Part shown: positions 1 through 11,336 of the stretch, one piece after another | Layout: each line of letters opens with the position of its first letter | Numbering within the stretch: position 1 is the first letter of the stretch | Notes under the pieces: generated by a model | What the model was told of the DNA's origin: nothing | Database searches by the model: none | The model's input: only the letters and a program-made list of their open reading frames with translations | DNA from: Theristus sp. LFF4_11 | Taxonomy: Eukaryota; Nematoda; Chromadorea; Monhysterida; Xyalidae | Length of the DNA: 64,000 nt | Assembly: GCA_030248135.1 (NCBI GenBank) | Contig: JASANC010002230.1 | Location: 1-64,000, forward strand | Reading direction: 5' to 3' | Position numbers and translations under genes: made by a program

Positions 1-553
1 CATGTGATGCCATTTTACTGACAAAAATTTTTTTTCAGATATATAATTCCTAGCGCTCACTCGTGGCAGATTTTCTAAAAGTTCGAAAAAATCAACAAAT
101 TGACTGAAATGAGGCAAGAAAAAATTAGTATCAAGATGCGTGATTCAATTTTGAAACTGTTGCGAAGGTGACAAATTCCACTTTTGGATACCTGGGCTGT
201 TCAAAAAACTAATCATGCGCACAGAGTGGAAAGGTGTCACACTTGAATTGCATTTGAGTCAAGCTCGAGCGAAATTCTGATGTTTCACAACGGGACTCGA
301 GTCAGCAGCCATGCGACTGCAACAGAAAGAATTGTTCAGTTGACTTTTTGTTTTGTGTGCTGCGCTGTCTGTTAATTTGTTTGTTTTGAAAAGTTTTTTC
401 TGCGGTTTAAATAAAAAAAGTGTTTCGGCTTCAGTTTTCTGCAGTTTCGTCATTATGAAAGGCGACAAAAGAACAACGGGTCTGGTGTGCTATCTGGTGG
501 GAGCAATCTGAAAGTTTTTCTGCAGTGACTTTGCCAGTTTCGCAAAATTCAAT

Positions 554-790
554 TTGGGTCGCCACGAGGATTCGCCAACCAGATGTCCGTTTTTTGTGTC
601 CAATCTGTTTGAGCATGGCAACGTGTTTTACCGAAAGAAAGGATCCGGTCGACCATCGATTGCTGCTGCATTCAAAGACACTGTGGTCGCAATGTTCACG
701 CGCAGTCCAGCAAAATCGACGAAACGAGCCAGTTTGGAATCTGGCCTGTCCCGAACCATGATGATTTGGATGATTTGGATGTCTATGAGC
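554..790 (+). mobile_element. Transposase helix-turn-helix remnant
   Basis: A short open stretch reads as the end of one small helical domain (FEHGNVF), a basic SGRP-type linker (KKGSGRPS), then a second helix-turn-helix segment with SPAKSTKRAS and LSRTMM. This layout (F-E-x-x-G-x-V, then SGRP, then S-P-x-K-S-x-R) is the one I know from the N-terminal DNA-binding region of IS630/mariner-related transposases found in many animal genomes. No catalytic domain follows before the PREP-like exon at 906, so this is a dead fragment. The assignment rests on motif recall only. Confidence 0.45.
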
Positions 791-905
791 AATGATTCGT
801 TGTGAAATTCTTGGTGAAAAATCCGTTTTTGAAAATTTGGGAATTTTTAAACATTTAGTTGTAAAACTGAATCTACTTGACCAAACTGGATAAAAATTTT
901 GTCAG

Positions 906-2296
906 AAAAAATGGCACGAAGCAGGAATGCGTGACAAGAAGCAGAACGTTTTCGATGATTTCATCGCGATCGCAGAGTATCTGGACAAATCGAACATCAC
1001 ATCGCCGGCAAAGTGACTGGCCTGCCATATGCATTTGATTTTAGTTTTTTGCTTTAATCAAATCTCAAGTATTTCTTGTAGACTGGCCATTCGAGGTGGC
1101 TCCAATGGTGGTCTTCTGGTGGCGGCGTGCGTTAATCAACGACCGAATTTGTTCGGAGCAGCTATCGCACACGTCGGGTACAGCAAAATAAGGACTCTCT
1201 CTAAATCTGCCGTATTCACTGTTATAAATCGCAACTTATCGAAGTTCTAAATCACTTCTAAAAACTCGAAACCGCATACAGTTTGATTTTCGTTTCAATT
1301 ACGGTTTGCAACCAGGGCTTTTGCTTTTCATTTTAAAAGTTCTTCTAAAACAGTGCAGGATCAGAAGTTTCTATACCTTTCAAACTCTAGCCATAAACTT
1401 TGACGTTTTGCAGAACTTTCGATATGCTGCGGTTCCACAAATTTACAATCGGCGCTGCGTGGATACCGGAGTACGGCAATCCTGATGACCCAGAAGATTT
1501 CGAGTTTCTTTACAAGTGAGCCTTTTACGGTTCAGCGTAACGGACCTTTTCATCTAATATCAACCTTTCGACTACGTATCTTAACTAGATACAGGCAAGT
1601 CCGTACTACTGTCCTAATAACGATTCTGTCCGGTCTGCAGGTAGTACAGTATGCCGAATAAATAAGGCAGTCCATCAAGGTGGGATCAGTCAAAGACTAG
1701 GCATTGTCTTTTTCAAGAATGCCAAGATAATTCCGAATCGTGTGTGCAATGACGAAAGAAAAAACAGAATAGCACAAGCATCATTAAGTTAAAAAACGCG
1801 TCAAATTTACACACAACTGGGTTTCCAAGTGTTTTTTCTTTCATTCAAATTTCGCGCGCTCCTTACACCCTGAAAAAAACTGCCATGTTTACTCGGCTAT
1901 CCCGTATTGATAAAAAACTCTTCTCTTCACCAGATACTCTCCCCTGCACAACCTTCGCTACCCGTCGACCGGTCAGTTTCCAGCGATGCTGTTGACCACG
2001 GCCGACCACGATGACCGCGTGGTACCCCTCCACACCCTCAAGTACATGGCACAGCTGTACCACGTCGTCGCACCGCACTCAGTCACACAGACCAATCCAC
2101 TCCTCTGTCGCGTCGAAGTGAAAGCCGGTCACGGCTCGGGGAAACCGACAAAGAAAAAGGTTCGATTTGGGTTTTCTTGCACGTGTCATTGGGGTTAAAG
2201 AGAATCGCGCAAAGGTAGATTTTTTTTCAGATCGATGAACTTATCGACGTGTACTCGTTTCTAACACGCGTCCTTGTGATATCATGGGTGGAATGA
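906..2296 (+). pseudogene. PREP: Prolyl endopeptidase copy, 3' part only (truncated or partial paralogue)
   Basis: Five exons match the C-terminal catalytic half of the complete PREP downstream: 906-1012, 1082-1177, 1414-1515, 1934-2159 and 2231-2296 (stop TGA 2294-2296). Exons 2-4 have exactly the same lengths and phases as their counterparts (96, 102, 226 nt). The nucleophile motif GGSNGG, the ADHDDRVVP aspartate motif and the AGHGSGKPT histidine motif are all present and open. The first exon lacks the SEFGE residues of the other copy, starts in a different phase, and no exon for the preceding YGYGGF segment exists in the 900 nt upstream. It is therefore either a 5'-truncated duplicate or a gene whose remaining exons lie far upstream of the window. 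A polyadenylation signal AATAAA lies at 2495-2500. The open catalytic frame argues against long decay. Confidence 0.75.
1640..1915 (+). repeat. Dispersed repeat family C, copy 1
   Basis: About 275 nt inside an intron of the truncated PREP copy. It runs from GCCGAATAAATAAGGCAG to the segment CACCCTGAAAAAAACTGCCA. It aligns over its whole length, at roughly 80% by eye, with the reverse complement of 19250-19530. Shorter pieces occur at 36075-36140 and 37335-37412. Confidence 0.75.
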
Positions 2297-3807
2297 CAGA
2301 CTATATCAAACGCTAAGTAAATGAACAGATACTGTGTCACCACGTGTCTACCAAACAGCAGATACAAAGTGTTATGTTAAAAAAATTAAACAATGTTTAC
2401 AAGTTGCTAAAACATTTCAATACGAGCCATGTTTTAGGTTTTGAATGCGTGTGATTTCCATTGTACATAAAGTTTTTAAACTACCTACACATAAAATAAA
2501 CTCTCAAACTTTGTTAACAAAAGCAACTAAAAACTCGCCAGAGTAAACGAGAACGTCAGTTGCACAAGTAGTGGAGCCGGGAACGGGTACGCCTCCTGAT
2601 GATGAATAGTCTTCCTTATATGAATGGTTAATAAGACACTTTTACGCCTACCAATGTTCCCTCGGATCTTCCTAAATCCAATCCCGTTTTGGTCGAAAAC
2701 TGCTGAATAATTTGCTGATGACTGTCCATACTGTTCGTGTTTGTTAGAAAACTTTCTGAGTCACCAGATTCGACAATGGAAAGCTTGACAAAGTTCGAAT
2801 ATCACTGCTGCAAACACATTCGTATCTGAAGTTTGGAAAATTCTGGCTGGTAAAATAGTCATTTTCAGTGTTATCTCTTGATAAACAACGAATTTGCAAA
2901 AAAAATACTTGATCGAACAGAACCGGACCCCAAAAATACGGCCACCTATTCGTCGTTTTCATTGGTGGTTTGTCAGTTTTTTAAAGCCATAACATTGAAA
3001 AGCTTTTGGTTTGTGATTTTTCGGATGACCAATATTTGACAATCAAAACCCATTTTCCGTTATTTCACTTATTTTTACAACTCCATCTAATACAAAACCA
3101 CCTTCTTCCAATAAATTGAAAGAACTTAAAAAATGTTGAACTGTTGGACGCGTCAGGGAACAACTCTACATTTCATGGTGCATTTTTCCGTCATCCGAGC
3201 TTTGTGCCTTCGGCGTGTTTTATAACTGTATCTGCAAACTAGTTCCGTAGTTTTATTTGATCCGCGCCACTAAAAAGGTCAGGCGAATAATGTTTACATG
3301 TTTTCGCTATTCCTCGGCATCACAGTCCAGAGATTAGCCAATAAAACCACAAAAAAGTAAACTGAGAAACTGTAAAATCGGTAGCTATAAAAGCAAAAGA
3401 GAGACGGTGTGGAGGTCGCATTTGCCACGGTCGGGTGAAATTCTATGGTGAATTGCATTCCACATTTTAACCGCAAAAGTGCTTTTTCCCTTTCGCTCTT
3501 CACCCCTATTACAGTGCATCCAATGTGGTTGTGTGTTGTTGATGCTGCCGCCACTACACTCCCACAACACGTCTATTTTGTAGCATTACATTTTTGTCGC
3601 AATTACGTCAATATGTGCGTTGAAAAATCGACGATTTTAAAAAACTGTCAAATTGATTTGCGTTTTTATGTTTTTTTCTTTCCATCAAAAAAAATTGCTG
3701 GCTAGTGGCTGCCTTTTTATATTTCAGTTTAATTGCAATTGTGCATATATGGCATCAACTCGTCAAATGAGCATAGTGCACCAGGTCTTTCCAACTGATT
3801 AAAGAAT
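2297..3807. other. Intergenic spacer between the two PREP copies
   Basis: Moderately AT-rich. Apart from the AATAAA signal at 2495-2500 that fits the upstream copy, I see no exon with splice borders, no tandem repeat and no recognisable transposon. The promoter of the complete PREP should lie in its right part, but no convincing core element was identified. Confidence 0.6.
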
Positions 3808-3835
3808 ATGACATATCTGATTGCCTTCATTGGAG
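3808..3835 (+). other. PREP: PREP exon 1: start codon and signal-peptide core
   Basis: ATG 3808-3810 is followed by nine codons and a strong donor (G|GTGAGT at 3836) in phase 1. The next exon opens in matching phase after TTTTTGCAG at 4294. The joined leader reads MTYLIAFIG then [11 protein letters not shown], a hydrophobic stretch ending in an Ala before CPYRR, which looks like a cleavable signal peptide. No other ATG in frame is available in exon 2. The exon is an inference from phase and splice quality, with no transcript evidence. Confidence 0.65.
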
Positions 3836-6800
3836 GTGAGTCGATTTCAAGACCAAGGAAGTTGTCTTTTTGTTTGAGGGAGGCGGCACGCTAAAAAAAG
3901 GTGTCCGAACAAGGTGTCTTGGGTGTGTTTGCCTGGGGTCCGCGAGATGGGTAAATTAGTGGCCCAAACCGCCAGGTTCTGGTATCGCCATTTTTATATC
4001 CGTGACACCTCGCAGAACAGGACACAACGCGGGACACCCAAGCGAACTGCACACCCAGGAGATAGGACACTGGACACTTTTTCTAGCTTGGGGTCACCCT
4101 GAATGAAATGTTCTGAAAAAGCCGCACAGTTGAAAGCAAACGACGTCCGAATATATCAATCAAAGTAATTATTATTATAAGAAAAGGGTCGGATCAGTTA
4201 TGTTTTCAACCACTTTGTAGAAAACAGACGCATAAAACTTCTTGTAATTTTGCCTTTATAACGTGACGTTTTTTGTTTTTGTATGTTTTTGCAGTTTCGT
4301 TGGCATATTTGACCGTCGTTCAAGCGTGCCCGTATAGGCGCACGTCGACAAAAGCTGCCCGGATTCGCTATCCGCAAGCGTGGCGAAACGAGTCTGTCGA
4401 AGACGACTATCATGGGACAATTGTGAGTTTTGTTTTAAAATTGGCTTTCAAAATCAATCAGACAGAACAAAAAGCCGCCAGACGTAAAAAGTCCAGTATC
4501 GCGATTAATGGCGCAGGTTGCCGCCGCAATATCGTAAATGGGTTGAAAACTTCATTGCCGCCCAGGCGCTAGCAGGTGGATGTTGATTGTTGTTGTTGTT
4601 GTTGTTGTTGTGGTTGTGGTTGTGGTTGTTGTTGTTGTTGTTGTGGTTGTTGTGGTTGTGGTTGTGGTTGTTGTGGTTGTGGTTGTGGTTGTTGTGGTTG
4701 TTGTGGTTGTTGTGGTTGTTGTGGTTGTTGGGGTTTTTAGGCGATGTTTTCAGCCACGGCTAACCCAGAGAAGCGTACAGAACGCCATTGAGTAGGGCGC
4801 CCATCGAGTTTTCTGTCATTAAAGAAGTGCCTATACACCCCTCGGCGGGGCTCGATCCCCTGAGCGCAGAGACAACAGTCTAACGCACTACCACCGGGCT
4901 ACGCGGGCGACAAGTGAAGTGGCGGTATATTGCTCGTTAAACGCAAGTTACATGTGCTTGCAGCAAAGTGTCTGTTCAAGTTTCTGATCACTGTACAGAA
5001 AATCGTGTGTCATTTTATTTATTGATTCATGCGGTAAACTACGCCACGGTACACGTTCACACATCATGCCGGCTGTTATTTTGTTTATTTAATTTTTGTT
5101 CGGTGATTGTGAAATGGGACAATTCTGAAAAATTTCAGTGATCACAAGAAGTAAACTAACCCGAATTGTTGCAGGTCAAAGATCCATACCGATGGCTGGA
5201 GGATCCCGATGCGCCAGAAACGGCTGAATTCGTTGAAGAGCTGAACAATATTTCAATGCCATTCTTGGAAAACAGCCCACTGCGCAGCAAAATCAAGACA
5301 CGGTATACCGTAAAAGTTATTTACTTCATCAGTTCTGCGCGGCAACACTTGCCTGATTGTTAGGGGTGGGGGTTGGTTGTTTTGGAACCGGAATAAAGAA
5401 AAAAGTGGATGTCAAAGATTTCCGTTTAAAATGAGGAATAAAATAACATAACATATATGCACATTGTTTTTATTTTATGTTTCAGAAATAATCTAATTTT
5501 ATTGAAATCTTGTTTTGCAGATTAACCGAGGTATGGGATCACGAAAAGTTCGGCGTACCATCAAAGCACGGCGACTACTATTTCTACTGGTACAATTCCG
5601 GTCTGCAGAATCAAAAGTGAGTGTTTTTTCAGTTTATAACTCTAAAATTAGTCAACATTAAATCAAGTTTGACGTTTTTTCAGCGTGCTTTACATCACTG
5701 AATGTCCGGAAGATACGGGCGAAGTGTTTTTCGATCCGAACACGTTGTCGGAAGACGGTACAACAGCCGTCAAAGGTACTTCATTCACTGAGGACGGTTC
5801 ATTGATGGCATATTCTATTTCGGTGCAAGGCTCCGATTGGATTACCGTGAAGGTTGGTCCAAGTGAAAATTGTGGAAAGGATTATGAAAATGTCAATTCT
5901 CTGAGATATGGACATTTAGACTGTTGACTTTGTCGTTTGACTTTAATTTTATTATAATAATTATATTGTAATAATAATTATAATAATGATTATAATACCG
6001 TAAAGTCTTGCATATAAGGTCTCCTTATATAAATTTGAAAATCAAAAATTTCAGAAAAAAGTGGAAATTCGTGTGACAGCCTTATAAGTGGGAGGAGGTC
6101 TTATAAAGCGAACATTAGGAATTCCGGGCCTTATAAACGGGGGAGGATTTCGACCAAGTCAAAATTTTGAATTTTTTGGTTTCCCGCCGTGTGACACTCC
6201 GCCCACTTTTGGTGGGGGTCTTATAAGTGGGAGGAACCTTATATGCAAGACTTTACGGTAATTATTATAATAATGATTATTATAATTTTAAAACCTTCAG
6301 TTCATGAAAGTGCCATCACGTGAGCCATTGGTCGACGTTTTGACGGAAATAAAATTCTCTCGCATTTCATGGACAATTGACAACAGCGGCGTCTTTTACT
6401 CGGTATGAACTCTGAAAGTTGAATTTTTTCAACAACATTTTAGAAAGCTTTTTTCTTCTTCAAGTCAACATTTTTCTTCTGCGCAGCGATACCCGCAACG
6501 TGAGGCAGATCACGACGGTACTGAAACAGACGTGAACGAGTTTCACAGCCTTTATTACCACAAAATGGGCAGACCGCAGTCAGAAGACATTGTCGTCGTC
6601 GATTTCCCAGACGAACCACGGCTCATGGTGTTAGATTTTGTTGGCTTTGGAAGTTACTTTTTTGATGATTGTTCAGTGTTGATGTTGTTGTATCATTCGA
6701 CATACTGCACAATGGAAAACAATTTTCCAAGTTTGTTAGCGAAGCCATAAGCACAGCAAAATATTGTGTTCTCTTGGTGAATATTTCAAAATTAATAGTT

Positions 6801-9800
6801 TGATTGGGTTGCCAAGGTCTGATTGGTCGCTTACTTGCATTTGACATTGGCTGTATCAGAGTTCAGCAGTGGTTGCTCGCTTCAGTTTAAAAAAATGAAA
6901 AAAACTTTCAATCCAAAAATTATGATTCAAGTTTTCAACGTTTTTTCTGCAGACGCGGTTCGGTCAGCGACGACGGCGACTATCTGATCGTCAATGTCGA
7001 CTACGGAACGGACCCAAACAACAAATTGTATGCGCTCAACTTGAGGGAGATCAACAATGTCGTCACTGGTTGGTAAGAATTCCGCGAGAAAATGAAAATT
7101 GGAAAAGCAGCTTGCGTTGTTTAGCGACATCAACGGATTTATATTAAATTATTTGCAAGCGTTCGATTTGTGTTAACAGAAAAGTCTTCAACAACTACAT
7201 ACGTAAAGTCGAACTCTAAATTATGATCTAAATCTAAACTCTAAATCTAAATCAGCTGATTATTGAGATTACGGTATGCATGCTTTCTGTGCAGAAATTG
7301 CTGTGGGTGCGGAGTTTGGTTTGCACAGAAAGCATCCAATTCCCCATAATTTAGAGTTCGACTGTAAAAACAAAATTGTTGCAGAACGTCCGACATTGAT
7401 CCCAATTGTGCCAGAGTTGCGTGCAACGTACACAGTTAGTGCTGTTTTAAAAAAGTTATTTTAAATTCTGCAAAATAGCCAACTAATTTTTTAATATTTT
7501 CTTTTAATTTTGCAGTATATTGACAATAATGGCAATGAGTTCCTGATCTCCACCAACCATGATGCGCCAATGTTTAAACTGATGAAAATGACACTTGATA
7601 AACCAGATGAAGTAAGTAAAAAACGATTGGTTTTGAATTATTTGTGTAAATTTATTCAGAAAAAAATTATCAGAAGAATTTTTTTTAGAAAGCCTGGATC
7701 ACAGTTATCTCAGAGCAACCGAGTGCAACGATCGATTGGATTTCAGTTGTTGACCTTGACAAACTGGTGGTGGCGTACATGAAAAATGTCAAGGTATTTT
7801 TGGCGTCAAATTTTTCAACCTTTTTTAGATACTATATCAGTTTTATGCGCTTTGCAAATGTTACATATTATTTGCAACAACTCAGAACGAGCTTTTCATT
7901 TACGATTTGAGCGGAACGCAACTGCAGCAGATCCCGATTGACATCGGAACCGTTGCTGCTTTCTCGGGCAAGAAAAATTCGACTGAGGTAAAAAAAATAT
8001 TTTCCTGTTAATAGTGTTCTCCGTCCGTGTCACATGGTTGTTCATGCAGTTTTATTGCAGTGTTTATGCTTATTGCAAAATATAATGGATGGAAGCATGT
8101 AAAATCTCAATAATCTGCTTTTCAAAGTTTTTTTTCTTTGTTTTTTGGGCGTTCTATGCGTTTGAGTCGTTTACAACGCCGGGTGTCCAATATCGCTGTG
8201 ACATCAGCAAACTGCCGAATGTGCGCCCCGAAGTAAGTGGATTCGTTAATGGAAACTAAGTTCATTTTTTATTCCAATAAACGGCATTATTGTTTCTATT
8301 CAGATTTATTTATTTTTTCAAATTTAACAGGAATTGCGTCGAACAAAAATCGCCGGCTTTGACGCCAGTCAGATTAACGTGATGCAAAAGTTCATCCCCA
8401 GCAAAGATGGCACCAAGATTCCGGCGTATATCGTCCATCATAAGGTTTAGGATTGGTTTGTTTTACACAATTTTAAAGGTTCGTAAGGTCCGACTGACAT
8501 ATTGTTGTACACGTTTTGGGTTTCCTTTTTGCACCGTTTTTGTTGGTTGTTCAAATAATAATAAAACCAAATCTAAAAATCTAATTCTAAGTTTTCAGTC
8601 ATTAAACATGACCAGCGGACAGAATCCGACACTCCTGTACGGCTACGGCGGTTTCAACATTGCAATTCTGCCGTATTTCTCATTGTCGCGAACGATGCTA
8701 CTGCAAAATATGCGCGGCGTTTTTGTGCTCGCAAATCTCCGCGGTGGCAGGCAGGTGGAGCGAGTTATTTTTTTTTATTTTTCAGTCAGAGAAAAGCCTG
8801 ACTTCATTTATTTCGTTTTTTACTATGATTTCAGTGAGTTTGGCGAAGAATGGCACGAGGCGGGCATGCGCGAAAAGAAGCAGAACGTTTTCGATGATTT
8901 CATCGCGATCGCAGAGTATCTGGTCAACTCGAACATCACATCTCCGCCGAAGTATGGATTATTTTGTGTTTCAAAGATGTTTTTGTTATTTTGAAGTCTA
9001 TATCCATTGCTTAAGTTTCTGACAAATATCTTTTGATAGACTTGCGATTCAAGGCGGCTCAAATGGCGGTCTGCTAGTGGCGGCTTGTGTGAATCAACGG
9101 CCGAATTTGTTCGGTGCCGGCGTTGCGGCCGTTGGGTATACTTTTCGCAATTTTGACTTTATTTTGTGTTTTCAGAGTTTTTCTCGGGGTTTCAGTCTCT
9201 CAAATAGACGTTTGAAATTCAAATACGCTTTGCAATGATGTTTTTTGTTGTAGAGTCATGGATATGCTGCGGTACCACAAATTTACAATCGGCGCTGCGT
9301 GGATACCTGAGTTCGGCAATCCTGATGACCCAGAAGATTTCGAGTTTCTTTACAAGTGAGGGGCACGAGACGATTTTCAAATTTCAGCGACGCATATTGT
9401 AACTAGCAGAGAAACCATTGCGTCATGATCACAACTATTTTGGTTTGCCAGTTCTCCGGTACCATTTTCTGTGTAACACCCGTCTTCACTTTGCCAGATA
9501 CTATAGATGGTATACTATTGGCTCATTATTCATTAGTTGACGAATGAATAATGGGGTTTTTAAATTATTTGAATAATACTATTTTGAATAATGAGTAATG
9601 GGTCCATTATTCAAATAGTACTATTGGTGACGAATGAATAATGTAACCAAAAAACTAGGCTTGTTAAAAACAAGTTGCACAAGATGCTAGAATTGTGGTG
9701 TCCATAACACCACCACTCGAATACACCAACAATCAACACCCAACTTTGTGACACCTCATGAGCATTGAAAAGTGACAAAAAATGTACACTGAAAAGAACG

Positions 9801-11336
9801 TACTGAAATCAACTTGTAAATTTCCACGGGTGGTGCACCAAAACAAATTTCTGAAACTAAAAATTAACTCGCGGTTGATTTGTTTTGTTTGTTTATGCAG
9901 TACGTCAAATGTTTATCATGTTTTTCCGCATTTCAACCATGGGCCACCAGAAATCTGCATGTTGCACTGCACTTTATTCGCAAATTCGTATTAGCTGTGC
10001 AAAATTCAACACATTTTTTGAAATCCTGAGTGCATTTTAATTTGGAAAGGTGAAAGAATCGTTTAAATTGGTGTTATATAACTCGAGATACAACCATTTT
10101 TGTCCAGAAAATCGAAAAATCAACAAACACAAAATGAAAGGAAATCACACATGGGGTTGTTTTATTATATGTGGCATGCACACATACGTATGTGAGCAAT
10201 TATGCTCCCCTCACGCGATAATCACACAGAGACAGTGTTATGTTTCTTTCTGTTGTTGTTGTGTCTATCTATGCTGCACATACATTCTTACGATAGGGTT
10301 ATCTTATTGCAAACGGCTATAACTTTTACACCGTTCATCCGTTTAAGCTGAAATTTGGATATGTTTTACCTGTATACCTAATAGTTGTCGCCAATCAGTT
10401 TTACCCTGAACCGATAAGAAAAACAGAAGTTAGGGCGTTTAATTATAATTAAACGCTTTGTTTACTCTGATGAGTGTTGATTTGATTGAAATGGTGATTT
10501 GCACTTGATCCTCTTCGCCATTGATCCGATAACAAAAACATCAATGTGCTAAGGTTAAAAATAGAAAGTTGCAGATAAAAGCCAATCAACAATCGTCCAT
10601 TATTCATTAATCATTCACTATCGGCAAATTATTCAAGTGAATAATGAATAATTTGAAAAATTACGTGAATAATAGTTTTTGAATAATATATTATTCATTC
10701 GTCATTTAAAAACGTTTAAAATTTGTACAAAAATTGCTGCACAATGAATTGAGAAACATTCAAGAAGCGTTCAATTGGGACTCATCGCGTCACAATCACA
10801 CTTGACTTGCAAAAACATTGAATTTGTCAAAATTCTTGACCCATCCGACAAATCCACGGAGTGTTTTTCCATTAAAAACGGTACTCCATTAGTCCATCGG
10901 CTGATGATATTCGACGGTATTCAAGGTGCAGTGACCTTCGATTGCAGATACTCTCCCCTGCACAACCTTCGCTACCCGTCGACCGGTCAGTTTCCAGCGA
11001 TGCTGTTGACCACGGCCGACCACGATGACCGCGTGGTACCCCTCCACACCCTCAAGTACATGGCACAGCTGTACCACGTCGTCGCACCGCACTCAATCAC
11101 GCAGACAAATCCACTCCTCTGTCGCGTCGAAGTGAAAGCCGGTCACGGCTCCGGGAAACCGACTGCAAAAATTGTGCGATTATACCTTTCAAAAAACGTT
11201 CTTTCAGAATTGGACAGCTCCCACAGGTCTTATTCTGCTTTTAATTTCTCAGATCGAAGAAATTACCGACATCTACTCGTTTATAACTCGCGTTCTTCGA
11301 ATATCCTGGGTGGATGAATCAAAACAAAGAAGTTGA
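3808..11336 (+). CDS. PREP: Prolyl endopeptidase, complete, predicted secreted (20 exons)
   Basis: Family S9A serine peptidase that cleaves short peptides after proline. Exons: 3808-3835, 4295-4422, 5175-5302, 5521-5616, 5684-5852, 6301-6402, 6487-6629, 6953-7068, 7385-7434, 7516-7611, 7689-7793, 7886-7987, 8128-8232, 8331-8444, 8599-8750, 8835-8951, 9040-9135, 9254-9355, 10948-11173, 11253-11336, giving about 752 aa against 710 in human. N-terminal family motifs ([12 protein letters not shown]), beta-propeller segments and the catalytic domain (YGYGGF, about residue 540) follow in the usual order. The catalytic Ser lies in GGSNGG (about 591), the Asp in ADHDDRVVP (about 674-677) and the His in AGHGSGKPT (about 716). 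Exon 1 encodes a hydrophobic leader, unusual for a normally cytosolic enzyme. Less certain: the exon 8 donor (GTTGGT at 7069, because the better GTAAGA at 7073 would create a stop), the exon 7 donor (GTTAGA) and the exon 13 start. Intron 15 has a GC donor. Confidence 0.9.
4590..4735 (+). repeat. (GTT/GTGGTT)n microsatellite
   Basis: A low-complexity run of GTT and GTGGTT units about 145 nt long in PREP intron 2, directly next to a SINE copy. It is open in a valine frame only because of its composition and is not coding. Confidence 0.95.
4736..4911 (-). mobile_element. tRNA-derived SINE, copy 1
   Basis: Read on the - strand, the element begins GCCCGCGTAGCCCGGTGG, with an A-box-like TAGCCCGGTGG and, about 40 nt later, a B-box-like GGATCGAGCC. 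It continues into a non-tRNA body ending in GCTGAAAACATCGCC. The same head and body occur at 29866-30034, and the body at 24445-24596. Promoter boxes plus a shared unrelated tail define a SINE, not a functional tRNA gene. It sits in PREP intron 2. Confidence 0.7.
5997..6261. mobile_element. MITE family B, copy 1
   Basis: An inverted-repeat element in PREP intron 5. It starts TACCGTAAAGTCTTGCATAT and ends with the reverse complement of that sequence. The inside contains two further opposed blocks around CTTATAAGTGGGAGGA. Full-length copies occur at 36894-37157 and 37896-38162, and a decayed one at 31449-31680. There is no coding capacity. Confidence 0.85.
7206..7369. mobile_element. MITE family A, copy 1
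   Basis: An inverted-repeat element with ends of the type AGTCGAACTCTAAATTATG, in PREP intron 8 just before exon 9. The interior has GGTATGCATGCTTTCTGTGC and its near-complement around a CCAATCAG-type block. Six more copies lie in the window (see 16152, 17677, 25985, 31276, 58192 and 63137). Confidence 0.8.
9490..10705. repeat. AT-rich repeat blocks in PREP intron 18
   Basis: Intron 18 (9356-10947) is the largest of the gene. Its two sides carry opposed blocks built from ATTATTCATT units: GACGAATGAATAATG near 9540 and again near 9625, and ATTATTCATTCGTCA near 10690. They may be the ends of one roughly 1.2 kb element. No transposase frame was found between them. Confidence 0.45.

Noticed and set aside
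4580..4795. Poly-valine frame
   Set aside because: Translation of the GTT/GTGGTT microsatellite in a PREP intron.
4800..4911. Functional tRNA gene on the - strand
   Set aside because: The head has promoter-box similarity, but the acceptor stem does not close and the sequence continues into a tail shared with other copies, so it is a SINE.
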